The notes beneath the pieces were generated by a model. That model ran no database searches and had not been told where the DNA came from. It was given only the letters and a program-made list of their open reading frames with translations. Both the position numbers and the translations under genes were made by a program. Shown here piece after piece: positions 16,753 through 26,500 of a stretch of DNA of 42,891 nucleotides. The stretch covers positions 1 through 42,891 of the forward strand of contig JAKFUF010000233.1 in assembly GCA_021732845.1 (NCBI GenBank), read 5' to 3'. This stretch comes from Planctomycetaceae bacterium (lineage in GTDB: Bacteria > Planctomycetota > Planctomycetia > Planctomycetales > Planctomycetaceae). Each line of letters begins with the position of its first letter. The stretch's first letter is position 1.

Positions 16753-17349
16753 TCAGCGCCGGACTGTGTCCATTCTCGAGTCGGCCAGCGAATATTCGCC
16801 CAGCAGCTTCTCACGGTAGAGCGCCGGATCATCCAATTTCTGCCCCTTCACGAACGCATCGGGATGGGGCAAAAGGTGCCGCACCAGGTACAGCCGAACC
16901 CGCTGACCCGAGTGCATCTGCAGCAGGTGGCGTCCGAAGGAACGGCTGCAAGCATCGAGAGCCACGGGCGGGGGCGTGACATCCGTCAACGCGCCCAAAT
17001 GCTCGCTCAGCATGAAATAGCGGTGATACAGCAGCCGCGGCCGATGGGTGCGGGCATCGGGAAAATAACCCTGCAACTTGCGGCCGCCGGAGAGTTCCAT
17101 CTCGTAGCGGATCAGGTGGCTCGGTCCCGGTTCAGGAGCAAAAAACCGATAGCCGTGATTGAGATACGTCACGTCGAGATACGGCTGAAAGACGCTCCAC
17201 ACGCTGCGCGACAAGATCGACGCGGGTTCGACCGCCATGGGCGCGGCAATGACTGCGGCCAAATGCAAAAACAGCAAGGCCGAAACGCATCGTTTCGCGC
17301 GGACGGTCCAGACCTGGGGCGCAGCGGATGAAGGAAGATTCGTCATCAT
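16753..17349 (-). CDS. Partner protein of the HTTM gene, membrane-anchored
   Basis: A 198-residue protein from the ATG at 17347-17349 (ATG-ATG, so the second is possible); the frame extends upstream without protein character. One N-terminal hydrophobic segment (CVSALLFLHLAAVIAAPM) acts as signal or anchor. A soluble domain follows with YLNHGYRFFAPEPGPSHLIRYEME, a pattern I associate with the small gene next to HTTM genes in planctomycetes. The C-terminal half contains LLYHRYFMLSEHL and HSGQRVRLYLVRHLLP. No catalytic motif is recognised. It is first in a two-gene operon with the HTTM gene 3 nt downstream. Its role is inferred only from this coupling. Confidence 0.78.
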   Translation of the reverse strand: MMTNLPSSAAPQVWTVRAKRCVSALLFLHLAAVIAAPMAVEPASILSRSVWSVFQPYLDVTYLNHGYRFFAPEPGPSHLIRYEMELSGGRKLQGYFPDARTHRPRLLYHRYFMLSEHLGALTDVTPPPVALDACSRSFGRHLLQMHSGQRVRLYLVRHLLPHPDAFVKGQKLDDPALYREKLLGEYSLADSRMDTVRR

Positions 17350-17425
17350 TCCTGTTATCGGCCGACTGCGCGGGCCGCTGCAGAAATGGCCGGCACACCG
17401 TTGCAGATTGCCACACGGATTCGCG

Positions 17426-18427
17426 TCAACCGCCCATCTGATAGATGAGCCACAGGGAGCCAAAGACGATGGCGATGACGAGCGACGCATCTGGTTCAAT
17501 CAGAATCCGCCGCCGCTCCACCTGATAGAGTTGTCCGAGGACCACCACGAGCGTCGCCACGATGGTGGCCAGACAGGTGATGGCATGGTTCTTGGAGACC
17601 GAGGCCAGAAGGGGGCCTTTGTGGACAAGGTCGAGGGGAATCAGCAGCAGCATGTTGAAGGCGTTGCTGCCCAGAATGTTGCCAATGGCCAGGTCGTGCG
17701 CTCCCATCCGCAGGGCGGCAAATGAGGCCACCAGTTCGGGCAGTGACGTGCTGAAGGCGACCAGGGTGGTGCCAACAAAGGTTTTGCCCAGCCCACTGGC
17801 GTCGGCAATGACTCCTGCGGCCTCCGCCATGAACGGCCCCGCCAAGACGATTGCCGCGGCCGCCACGGCGAAGCCCATGGCCGGCCGGTGCCAGGTGCCG
17901 TGTGGTTCAGAATCCGTCGCTTCGGGGGGAGCCTCGGCCCGAGAGGCCTGCAGATCGCAATAGACCAGACGCACCCCAAAGACATACCCCAGCAGGATGA
18001 GCCACAGGCCGTGAGTGATTCCAAGAATCTGTCCACCGGCCAGAATCGGCTGTGCCATCAGGTTGAGAGCCATGAGCGCGGCGAGGGCCGCACTGACGTT
18101 GCCCGAGAGCGCGTGCCGCGCTGCCTGCCGGGACAGCATGCGTCCCTTGGAATGTGATGATAAATCCAACAATGCCAGGATAAACAAGTTGAGCAGACAG
18201 CTTCCCATCAGGTCGCCGAGCGCCAGGTCGGCCATCCCCCTCCGCACGGCGGAAATATCGACCGAAAGCTCCGGGAGCGACGTGGCTCCGGCCAGCAGAA
18301 TACTGCCGATCAACAGCCGCCCGAACCCCGTGCGTTCCGCGATCTGATCGGCAAAGTGCGACAAATAAGTCCCGGCGAAAACGATGACCGCTGCCGTCAG
18401 GGCAAACTCAAAAATGGCAAATGTCAT
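17426..18427 (-). CDS. Sodium/calcium exchanger-type antiporter (CaCA family)
   Basis: A 333-residue membrane protein with two homologous halves of about five helices each. The two alpha-repeat signatures are clear: GSILLAGATSLPELSV with GDLMGSCLLNLFIL in the first half, and GTTLVAFSTSLPELVAS with GNILGSNAFNMLLL in the second. The glutamate in each SLPEL is the ion-binding residue in characterised exchangers. It should exchange Ca2+ or another cation for Na+ or H+ across the inner membrane. The start at ATG 18425-18427 is preceded by GGGGAAG; longer versions to 18484 add a polar stretch unlike the family. Confidence 0.92.
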   Translation of the reverse strand: MTFAIFEFALTAAVIVFAGTYLSHFADQIAERTGFGRLLIGSILLAGATSLPELSVDISAVRRGMADLALGDLMGSCLLNLFILALLDLSSHSKGRMLSRQAARHALSGNVSAALAALMALNLMAQPILAGGQILGITHGLWLILLGYVFGVRLVYCDLQASRAEAPPEATDSEPHGTWHRPAMGFAVAAAAIVLAGPFMAEAAGVIADASGLGKTFVGTTLVAFSTSLPELVASFAALRMGAHDLAIGNILGSNAFNMLLLIPLDLVHKGPLLASVSKNHAITCLATIVATLVVVLGQLYQVERRRILIEPDASLVIAIVFGSLWLIYQMGG

Positions 18428-18499
18428 TGGACTTCCCCATGTGACTGACGTTTCATGCAGGCCAGCGGACCACTCCAAATGCACTCCAATGGACCGCTA

Positions 18500-19165
18500 T
18501 TAACCGATCTCCGCGAGCGAAAACTGCCGAATCTTTCCGGCCTGGTTGGCCTGGTAAACTTGATCGGTGGCAACGTCGAGCACCGTCAGCCAGCCTGGAC
18601 CGAATGCCAGCGTGTCGATGCCGACCCAGCCCGACATCAGCAGTGGCAGCCCAGAACGCTGCGGCGTGTGTCCGCAAATGACGCGCTTCCCGCTCGGATG
18701 CGGCTGCTCGAAACCGGTCAGATGAGTCCAGCGAAGCCACTCGGGCGACTGCTCTTCGAGGGAAACGCCCGGCTCAAGATTGGCGTGGATGAAAATCTCG
18801 CCCTCGGTCTCCCAGAAGTTCAGCCCGCTGCCGAAAAATTCCAGATGTTCCTCGGGAATCCGCTCGATGCTGCCGTAGGAGACGACAGTCTGTCGACCGC
18901 CATACGCCTGCCAGGTTCTGGCCCAATCGCCGCCGGCCAGTGAATCCAGCAGCATCTCCTCATGGTTTCCCATGACAAAAATCAGCCGGCACTGTGTGGC
19001 GGTTTCCAGCAACTGTTCCACCACGCGGCGGCTGTTGGGGCCGCGGTCGACGACATCGCCCAGCACCACCAGCGTGTCATCCGCGGCCAGTTTCAACTGC
19101 TTGAGCAGCAGTTCCAGCGCGATGTCACAGCCGTGGATATCCCCCATCGCCAGACACCGCGCCAT
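18500..19165 (-). CDS. Metallophosphoesterase (PrpE/ApaH/PP2A-like phosphatase)
   Basis: A 221-residue soluble enzyme with the calcineurin-type motifs in order: GDIHG (8-12), VVLGDVVDRGPNS (about 34-46) and FVMGNHEEM (about 63-71). Further histidines follow (IFIHANLEPG, VICGHTPQ). These residues bind two metal ions and hydrolyse phosphoesters. The set fits the group of bacterial serine/threonine phosphatases and symmetrical Ap4A hydrolases. A link to the window's kinase is possible but unsupported by position. The ATG at 19163-19165 leaves only two residues before the first motif strand. The exchanger gene lies downstream on the same strand, about 70 nt away. Confidence 0.9.
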   Translation of the reverse strand: MARCLAMGDIHGCDIALELLLKQLKLAADDTLVVLGDVVDRGPNSRRVVEQLLETATQCRLIFVMGNHEEMLLDSLAGGDWARTWQAYGGRQTVVSYGSIERIPEEHLEFFGSGLNFWETEGEIFIHANLEPGVSLEEQSPEWLRWTHLTGFEQPHPSGKRVICGHTPQRSGLPLLMSGWVGIDTLAFGPGWLTVLDVATDQVYQANQAGKIRQFSLAEIG

Positions 19166-19539
19166 CCGTCGTCCCTCCTTGAAGTGAAAGGCTTGCGGCA
19201 GGATGCCCCATCAGCGCACTGCCGCAACGAACGCCAACGATAGCATCTTTCGGGTCTGCAATAAATTGGGCGTACCACGGCTGGCACGGCCGGCCAGTTT
19301 CTGCAGTTGGCGAACCCAGACTCACCGGACGGCGTGCGCCGTGCCGCTCAAATGAAAGCGGAAGGGCTCAAGCCGGCGCGAGCCCTCCGGTGAACCACGC
19401 GGGTCGATCTCAACACTGGCGGTCATTCGTTACGCTCGTGTCAGGTTTTGATATGATCTGCCGTTGATGAGTGTGGGCGTCGCACCTGTTACCGCGGTGT
19501 TCACAAGCTGGCTTCAAAGATGCACCTGGGTCCTGCAAA
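19166..19539. other. Divergent intergenic region with a palindromic repeat
   Basis: About 370 nt between divergent genes with no convincing frame. It contains a hairpin, AGGGCTC (19363-19369) / GAGCCCT (19380-19386), in a GC-rich context (CTCAAGCCGGCGCGAGCCC) that looks like a dispersed palindromic repeat. No promoter boxes were clear. Confidence 0.45.
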
Positions 19540-22500
19540 ATGCCTCAACGATTGTTCGCGTGGGTCGGTCTCCTCTCGGCGGGTTTTCTTCTCCTCGCGC
19601 TGGGCACGTTGCCCGCCCAGGACAAGCCAGCCAAGGAGGATGTCACCAAGATCGACTACTCCGGCGAGCTGCCGCGGATTCCGCCCAAATCGCCCGCCGA
19701 CGCGATGAAGACCTTCAGCACCGTGCCCGGCTTTCATGTGGAGCAGGCCGCCGCCGAGCCACTGGTCTTCAGCCCCGTGGCTCTCGATTTCGATGAGAGC
19801 GGACGGATGTTCGTCGCCGAGATGATCGACTACTCGGAACAGGACAAGGAGTTTCTGGGGACGATTCAACTGCTGGAAGACACCGACGACGATGGTCGAT
19901 ATGACAAGACCACGGTCTACGCCGACAAGCTCTCCTGGCCCACCGCCGTGTTCTATTGGGATGGCGGCGTCTTCGTTGGGGCGGCGCCAGACATCTGGTA
20001 CCTGAAGGACACCGACGGCGACAACAAGGCCGATGTTCGCCAGGTCGTCTACACCGGCTTTCGCCGCAATAATGTGCAGGGGCTGCTCAACAGCTTTCGC
20101 TGGGGGCTCGACAACCGCATTCACGGAGCCACGAGTACGGTGGGTGGAGAAATCACCCGGCCCGACGCCCCGGATGAACCACCCGTCAATCTGAATGGGC
20201 GCGATTTTGCCTTCGATCCGCTGACGATGAAGCTCTCGCCGACCAGTGGCGGAGCACAGCACGGAATGAGCTTCGACGACTGGGGGCGGAAGTACGTCAG
20301 TTCCAACAGCGACCACATCCAGATGGTGATGTTCGAGGACCGCTATGTCGCCAGAAACAAGTTTGCCGCCGCTCCCAGCCCGCGGCTGAGCATCGCGGCC
20401 GATGGGCCGCAAGCCGAAGTGTTTCGCACCAGCCCGGTGGAGCCGTGGCGAATCGTGCGGACGAGACTGAGGGCGTCGGGTTCCGTGCCGGGCCTGGTTG
20501 AAGGCGGCGGCCGGCCGGCGGGCTATTTCACGGGAGCCACGGGCGTCACGATCTATCGCGGCAACGGGTGGCCGAATGAGATGCGCGGGCAGGCGTTTGT
20601 TGGCGATGTGGGCAGCAACATCGTGCATCGCAAAGTGCTGGAGCCGAATGGTGTCGGCTTCATCGCCAAGCGTGTTGATCCGGGCAAAGAGTTTCTCGCC
20701 TCCACCGACATTTGGTTTCGACCGTGCCAGTACTTTAACGCTCCCGATGGAAACCTGTACGTCTGCGATGTCTATCGGGAAGTGATCGAACATCCGGCCA
20801 GCCTGCCGGAACCGATCAAGAAGCATCTCGACCTGACCAGCGGCCGCGACCGTGGGCGGATTTATCGCGTGGTTGCCGACGGCTCCAAGCATGCCCCCAA
20901 CCCCAAGCTGGGCGCGGCCAATACGGAGACGCTGGTGGAAACCCTGGCCGACACCAATGGCTGGCATCGGGACATGGCCGCGCGGCTGTTGTATCTGCGG
21001 CAGGATCGGAACGCGATTCCCTTCCTGGAATCGCTGGCCATGCGCAGCCCCTTCCCGCAGGGTCGGTTGCACGGGCTCTATGCTTTGGCCGGGCTCAAGG
21101 CGCTGACCGCCGATGTGGTGGCGACATTGTTGAGCGACGGAGTTCCCGAAGTGCGGGAACATGCCGTGCGAATGGCGGAACTGGTGGCGGATGAATCGTC
21201 CCTGGTGCGCGACAAGGTGCTGGCCCTGGCCCGTGACCCGGCGCTGCGCGTCCGCTATCAGGTGGCGTTTACTCTTGGCGAAATCAAAGCACCGCAGCGC
21301 AACGCCACGCTGGCTTTGATTCTCAAGGAATCGGCGGCGAGCGACGCGGCCAATATCGCTTCCGAGAAATGGATGCGGACGGCAGTCTTCAGTTCACTGG
21401 CCGAAGGGGCCGGTGAGGTTCTTTCGATCCTCGTGGCCGACAAGGATTATCGGAATGCGAAAGTCGGCCGCGAGGTGCTGGTCCAATTGGCTTCGCAGAT
21501 TGGCCTTCAGGCCCAACAGAATGATGTCGCCCTGGTGCTGAAGGCTCTGGAAAGCATGACTGACAAAGAGGCCGACGTGGCTGGCGTCCTCGTCCGTGGC
21601 TTAACCGAAGGGCTGACCAAAAGCAATTCGCCGCTGCGGTCTCAAGTGGCCGCCGGGGGAAAAGCCGCCCAGGTGCTCACCGAGCTGCTTGAGAAATCAC
21701 GCAAGGTGGCGGCCGATGCCAATGCCGCGCTGCCGGTGCGGCTCGAAGCGATCCGCACGCTGAGCCTCGGTTCGTTTGGCAGCGACCGCGAACTGCTGGC
21801 AGGGTTGCTGAGCAGCAAGCAGCCACAGGATCTGCAATTGGCGGCCGTGAATACCCTGGGGAAATTCACCGAGGCCGATGTGGCCGGCGTGCTGCTGACG
21901 GGATGGCCGGGTTTCAGCCCAAAGGTCCGTGCGGCCACCACGGAGACCATCTTCTCACGCCCCGACTGGCTGGTGCTGTTCCTGCAGGCAGTTCAGAAGG
22001 ATGAGATTCCCATTTCCGATGTCGAGCCCTCACGCGTCAAATTGCTCACGGCTCATAGCGACGCACGGGTCAAGGAACTGGCGACGGCTGTGGCTGGCAA
22101 GCTCCAACTCGGCCGCCGGTCTGACGTGCTGGCCGCCTACAAGGATGCATTGACCCTGAAGGGCGACGCCGCCAAGGGCAAGCAGGTCTTCCAGAAAATC
22201 TGTGCCGCTTGTCACCGGTTGGAAGGGGTGGGACACGAACTCGCGCCGAGCCTGGCCACCATCAAAAATCGCGGCGCCGAGGCAATTCTGCTGAACGTGC
22301 TGGACCCCAACAAGGAGGTCAATCCGCAGTACGTCAACTACATCGTTGAAACGACGGACGGAAAAACGCTGACCGGGATCATCGCGGCGGAAACCGCCAC
22401 CAGCGTCACCCTGAAGCGTGCCGAAAACATGAGCGACACCGTGCTGCGCTCGTTCATCGAAGAGTTTAAGAGCAGCGGACTGTCGATCATGCCGGAAGGG

Positions 22501-22566
22501 TTGGAGAAGCAGATCGATGTTCAGTCGATGGCGGACGTGATCGAGTACCTGATGCAGGCAAAATAA
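19540..22566 (+). CDS. PVC-type membrane-bound dehydrogenase with HEAT repeats and cytochrome c domain
   Basis: A 1008-residue exported multidomain protein. The signal peptide is LFAWVGLLSAGFLLLALGTLPAQ. A beta-propeller of the TIGR02604 type (about 40-440) includes calcium-binding-like loops (DTDDDGRYDKTTVYADK, DTDGDNKADVRQVVY). HEAT-like repeats (about 455-850) come next, then a cytochrome c domain with heme motif CAACH (888-892) and the TIGR02603-type tail (NPQYVNYIVETTDGKTLTG, SIMPEGLEKQ). Family knowledge: a PVC-specific redox protein, presumed periplasmic, substrate unknown. The start ATG 19540 is chosen because the 23 codons before it are polar. The terminator-like hairpin and a REP-like unit follow the gene. 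Confidence 0.9.
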   Translation: MPQRLFAWVGLLSAGFLLLALGTLPAQDKPAKEDVTKIDYSGELPRIPPKSPADAMKTFSTVPGFHVEQAAAEPLVFSPVALDFDESGRMFVAEMIDYSEQDKEFLGTIQLLEDTDDDGRYDKTTVYADKLSWPTAVFYWDGGVFVGAAPDIWYLKDTDGDNKADVRQVVYTGFRRNNVQGLLNSFRWGLDNRIHGATSTVGGEITRPDAPDEPPVNLNGRDFAFDPLTMKLSPTSGGAQHGMSFDDWGRKYVSSNSDHIQMVMFEDRYVARNKFAAAPSPRLSIAADGPQAEVFRTSPVEPWRIVRTRLRASGSVPGLVEGGGRPAGYFTGATGVTIYRGNGWPNEMRGQAFVGDVGSNIVHRKVLEPNGVGFIAKRVDPGKEFLASTDIWFRPCQYFNAPDGNLYVCDVYREVIEHPASLPEPIKKHLDLTSGRDRGRIYRVVADGSKHAPNPKLGAANTETLVETLADTNGWHRDMAARLLYLRQDRNAIPFLESLAMRSPFPQGRLHGLYALAGLKALTADVVATLLSDGVPEVREHAVRMAELVADESSLVRDKVLALARDPALRVRYQVAFTLGEIKAPQRNATLALILKESAASDAANIASEKWMRTAVFSSLAEGAGEVLSILVADKDYRNAKVGREVLVQLASQIGLQAQQNDVALVLKALESMTDKEADVAGVLVRGLTEGLTKSNSPLRSQVAAGGKAAQVLTELLEKSRKVAADANAALPVRLEAIRTLSLGSFGSDRELLAGLLSSKQPQDLQLAAVNTLGKFTEADVAGVLLTGWPGFSPKVRAATTETIFSRPDWLVLFLQAVQKDEIPISDVEPSRVKLLTAHSDARVKELATAVAGKLQLGRRSDVLAAYKDALTLKGDAAKGKQVFQKICAACHRLEGVGHELAPSLATIKNRGAEAILLNVLDPNKEVNPQYVNYIVETTDGKTLTGIIAAETATSVTLKRAENMSDTVLRSFIEEFKSSGLSIMPEGLEKQIDVQSMADVIEYLMQAK

Positions 22567-22572
22567 CCATGG

Positions 22573-22615
22573 CAAAAACAACTGACCAGTTCCATGGCGT
22601 TGGAACTGGTCAGTT
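22573..22615 (-). terminator. Intrinsic terminator (for ndk; possibly bidirectional)
   Basis: A perfect 15-bp stem: AACTGACCAGTTCCA (22580-22594) with TGGAACTGGTCAGTT (22601-22615) around a 6-nt loop. On the minus strand it is followed by GTTTTTG, the classic intrinsic-terminator layout, so it should end ndk transcription. It starts 13 nt after the stop of the + strand cytochrome gene and may serve both. Confidence 0.75.
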
Positions 22616-22622
22616 GGGAATG

Positions 22623-22650
22623 CAAAGTCGCCGAGTCACTCCGTGACTCG
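22623..22650 (+). repeat. REP-like 28-nt repeat, copy 4
   Basis: CAAAGTCGC followed by CGAGTCAC-TCC-GTGACTCG (22632-22650). It differs by one base from the copy at 274-301, more than 22 kb away. It lies between the terminator hairpin and the 3' end of ndk, in the intergenic space of two convergent genes. Confidence 0.7.
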
Positions 22651-22707
22651 AGATGACCGTAGGGTATGTGCAGCGAAGTGTTGCTGCGGTCTACAGCGGC
22701 CTCGATC

Positions 22708-23154
22708 TCAGACCCACTTCTCCAAATCCGCCGTGTAGGAAATCAGTTCTTCCGGCTTGAAATACACGGCAATTTCCTTCGCGGCGGCTTCCGGGCTGTC
22801 GCTGCCATGCACGAGGTTCGTCTGACGGCTCAGGCCGAAGTCTCCGCGGATGGTGCCTGGAGCGGCCTCGGCGCCATTTGTCGGCCCCATCATCCCCCGG
22901 ACGACCTTCACCGCCGTCGGACCTTCGAGGACGAGGGCGACAACCGGGCCGGAGGTGATAAACTTCTCCAGCTCGGGATAGAACGGCTTGGAGACGTGCT
23001 CGGCATAATGCTGCTTGGCGAGATCGGGGGTGACCACCATTAGCTTGAGGCCAACGATCTTCAGCCCCTTGTCTTCGAGCCGTGCCAGCAACCGGCCGCT
23101 GAGGCGGCGTTGAACGGCGTCAGGTTTGAACAGGACCAGTGTGCGTTCGGACAT
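22708..23154 (-). CDS. ndk: Nucleoside diphosphate kinase
   Basis: A 148-residue enzyme of the usual bacterial length. It transfers the gamma-phosphate of ATP to nucleoside diphosphates through a phosphohistidine. It has the opening TLVLFKPDAVQRRL, the middle GPVVALVLEGPTAVKVVRGMMGPTN, and the active-site motif NLVHGSDS with catalytic His116. GAAGGAA lies 5 nt before the ATG at 23152-23154. Codons and motifs are complete with no sign of decay. It stands as a single gene between the two cytochrome genes on the other strand, with its own terminator. Confidence 0.97.
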   Translation of the reverse strand: MSERTLVLFKPDAVQRRLSGRLLARLEDKGLKIVGLKLMVVTPDLAKQHYAEHVSKPFYPELEKFITSGPVVALVLEGPTAVKVVRGMMGPTNGAEAAPGTIRGDFGLSRQTNLVHGSDSPEAAAKEIAVYFKPEELISYTADLEKWV

Positions 23155-23566
23155 GTCGTTCCTTCAAATTCAGTGTCAGATTTTCGACTGGAATTCCTGT
23201 ATTGGAACGCGAGACCTGCGTCAAGAGACTGGCCTTCATCCTGCAGGGCTGGCGCGTTTCTAAAATTGGCGAAGTGCTTGTCACCCGCGGCGGCAGCAGG
23301 GTCGTTTGCCATTCCGGCCTCGCTGACGCATCGGGATTCAAGCGGTTGAACTGCGTGTCCAGCTTGAAAGTCGCGCCAACTCCTGCTGAGCCGTCGTGAA
23401 CGGTGCACGCGGCTCTCGTCCATCTCTTCACAATGAGTCGCCTGCGGCCCTCCCGGAGCAGCGTCCTCCCGCGACCGCAGGCCGCGCATTGGTTATCATG
23501 CGCCGAACCTCATTCCCCTGAGCCCTGATTCGTACCGCCCGTAGACTCAGTAGCGAGGATGCCGTG
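23155..23566. other. Divergent intergenic region, nothing recognised
   Basis: About 410 nt between ndk (-) and the second cytochrome gene (+). Open frames on either strand lack protein character. No repeat, hairpin or clear promoter was seen, though both promoters should be here. Confidence 0.45.
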
Positions 23567-26500
23567 ATGCCCAAGCTTCTGCCCCGTCTCCCCGCCCTGC
23601 TGGTGTTGGTGTGTGCGGCCCTGTTGCCGCACTCGCTGGCCGCCGAAGAGCAGACGCTCAACGGGCACACGTTCACGCTGCCCGAGGGGTTCGAGATCGA
23701 GGTGGCCGCGAAGTCGCCACTGGTCGACCGGCCGATCACCGCCGACTTCGACGAGCAAGGGCGGCTGTATGTCACAGATTCCTCGGGCTCCAACGAGCCG
23801 GTGGCGAAACAGGTGCTCGCCCCCACGCACCGCATCGTGCGGCTGGAGGATACCGATGGCGATGGGAAATACGACAAGTCGGTCGTCTATGCCGACAAGA
23901 TGATGTTCCCCGAAGGCACGCTGTGGCACGAGGGTTCGCTGTATGTCGCCGCTCCACCGAGCATCTGGAAATTGACCGACACCAACGACGATGGTGTCGC
24001 CGATCAACGGGTCGAATGGTTCCAAGGGAAGACTCTCACGGGTTGTGCCAATGATCTGCATGGACCGTATCTCGGCCCCGATGGGTACATCTATTGGTGC
24101 AAGGGGGCGTTTGCCGAACAGACGTATGACCAGCCGGGGAAGCCACCGTTGGTGACGAAGGCCGCGCACATCTTTCGCCGCCGCGCCGACGGCACGGGGC
24201 CGATTGAAAACGTGATGACCGGCGGCATGGACAACCCGGTCGATGTCGCCTTCACGCCCGGCGGCGAACGGATTTTTACCACGACCTTCCTGCAAACACC
24301 CGGCGGCGGACTGCGCGACGGCATGATTCACGCTGTCTATGGTGGCGTGTATGGCAAGGTCCACAACGTCACTGACTTTCATCCGCGAACCGGCGACCTG
24401 CTGCCGCCACTGGTTCACATGGGTGCCGCCGCGCCGTGCGGGCTGACGAGGTATGAGTCGGCCGTTTTTGGCGGCGACTACCGCGACAATCTGTTCGCCT
24501 GTCAGTTCAACATGTACAAGGTCTCGCGGCATCAACTGAAGCCGAGCGGCGGGACGTTTATTTCGACGGATACGGACTTCGTCGTCTCCAATAATCTCGA
24601 TTTTCATCCGACCGACGTTCAAGAAGATGCCGATGGCAGCCTCGTGATTTTTGACACCGGCGGCTGGTACAAGCTCTGCTGCCCGACCTCTCAGCTCGAC
24701 AAGCCTGACGTGCTGGGGGCGGTGTACCGCGTCCGCCGTAAGGGGACTCCCCGCGTCGAAGATCCACGCGGTCTGAAGCTCGACTGGGCGAAACTCGCGC
24801 CTGCCGACTTGTCGAAGTTGCTGGACGATCCGCGTCCCGCCGTGCAACGGCGGGCGATCCGCGACCTCGCGAAGCGGGATGACACCGGCGTGACAGCCTT
24901 GCGACCGGTCCTCTGTGGACTGCAGGCCGGCGGAGAATTGGAGCCTGAAAGAAGCGCTGAGAGCGGCATGCCGCTCTTGCCGCGGAAGGCGTCGGAGACA
25001 GCGCGGCTCAACGCCGTCTGGACGCTCACCCGCATCGAAACTCCGGCTGCCCGGCATCTTGTGCGGGTCGCCTTATCCGACCCCAGTGACACGGTGCGCC
25101 AAGCCGCGCTGAACTCCGTGAGTCTCTGGCGGGACTTGGAGGCGTTACCCTCCATCATTCGCGCCGGTGAACATTACACGGCCATGAACGGCCGTGTCGT
25201 CGCGGAACTCGTCGGCCGAATTGGCAACACGGGCGCGGTGTCGGGTCTGCTGGTAGGATCCCAACGCTGGGGCGAGAAGCCCGACCGGATGCTGGAGCAT
25301 GCGATCACGTTTGCCCTGATTGAAATCGCCGATGCCCAGGGCACCGCAGCGGGACTATCCAGCCCCAATCCGCAGGCCCAGCGCATCGCGCTGATCGCCC
25401 TGGACCAGATGCCCGGCGGCGGACTGAAGCCCGAGCAGGTTGTGCCACTGCTCACGTCCGAAAATGCCCTGCTGCGCGAAACCGCACTGTGGCTCGTTTC
25501 CCGCCACGGCGAATGGGGCGATGCCCTGGGCGACTATCTGCGCACCCAACTCGCCCGCGATGGATTTCGAGAAAAGGAACAGCGCGAGCTCAAAGCCTTG
25601 CTGGCGCAGTTCGCTGCGACACCCGCCGTCCAGCAATTGCTGGCACAGCATGTGAAGGCGGGAGTTGCCTCCGACAACGAGTTCACCGTGCGGCTGATTT
25701 GCCTGGGGGCGATGGCCAATTCCAACCTGAAAGAAATGCCCGAAGCGTGGCTCAATTCCCTCACCAACATGTTGTCGGGCGAAGACAACACCCTCAAATC
25801 GGCCGCGGTTGGCGTGGTCCGAGCCCTGCCGCTGCCCAAAACCGGCACCGAGAAATTGGCCAAGTCCCTGCAAACGCTGGCCCTCAAGTCTGACGGCAAG
25901 ACGGAAGACCGGATCGAAGCGATTGCCGCCCTGCCCGCCGGTTCTGGCGCTTTGGAACTGGAACTGTTTTTGTTGCTCATCGTGAACCTCGGCGAAGCGG
26001 CCTCGGTGACTGCCCGTTCCTCCGCAGTCGATGCGCTTTTAAAGGCTCCGCTCAGCGTGGATCAGCAGGCCGTGCTGGCCGAGGCGATTCAAAACGTCGG
26101 ACCGCTTGAACTGAACCGCCTGCTGAGCGCCTTTGAAAAATCCACGGACGAAGCTGTCGGAGTCAAGTTGGTCGCGGCTCTCAAGCTATCGCCGGTCCTG
26201 ACCAGCCTGCGTGTCGATGCGGTGAAGCAGCGGTTGGCCAAATTTCCGGCTCCAGTCCAGCAGCAGGCTGAAGCGCTCTACACGGCCATAAACGTCGAAG
26301 CGGCGCGGCAGAAAGAACGGCTCGACGAACTGGCGGGACTGGTCGGCCAGGGGGACATCCGGCGCGGGCAACTGGTGTTCGCGAACTCGAAAGTGGCCTG
26401 CATCGCCTGCCATGCCATCGGCTACAAGGGGGGCAACATCGGGCCGGACCTGTCGCGGATCGGCAAGATCCGCACCGAGCGCGACCTCTTGGAATCGCTG

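Noticed and set aside
16024-17331. 435-residue plus-strand frame across the HTTM gene pair
   Set aside because: It spans two tightly packed sense genes with recognisable domains and has shadow-like composition.
19501-21162. 553-residue minus-strand frame antisense to the first cytochrome gene
   Set aside because: It is the complement of a clear multidomain gene; composition is Arg/Gly/His-rich with no domain, as expected for an antisense shadow in GC-rich DNA.
23510-25057. 515-residue minus-strand frame antisense to the second cytochrome gene
   Set aside because: Same reasoning: it mirrors a real gene and lacks any domain or Shine-Dalgarno.
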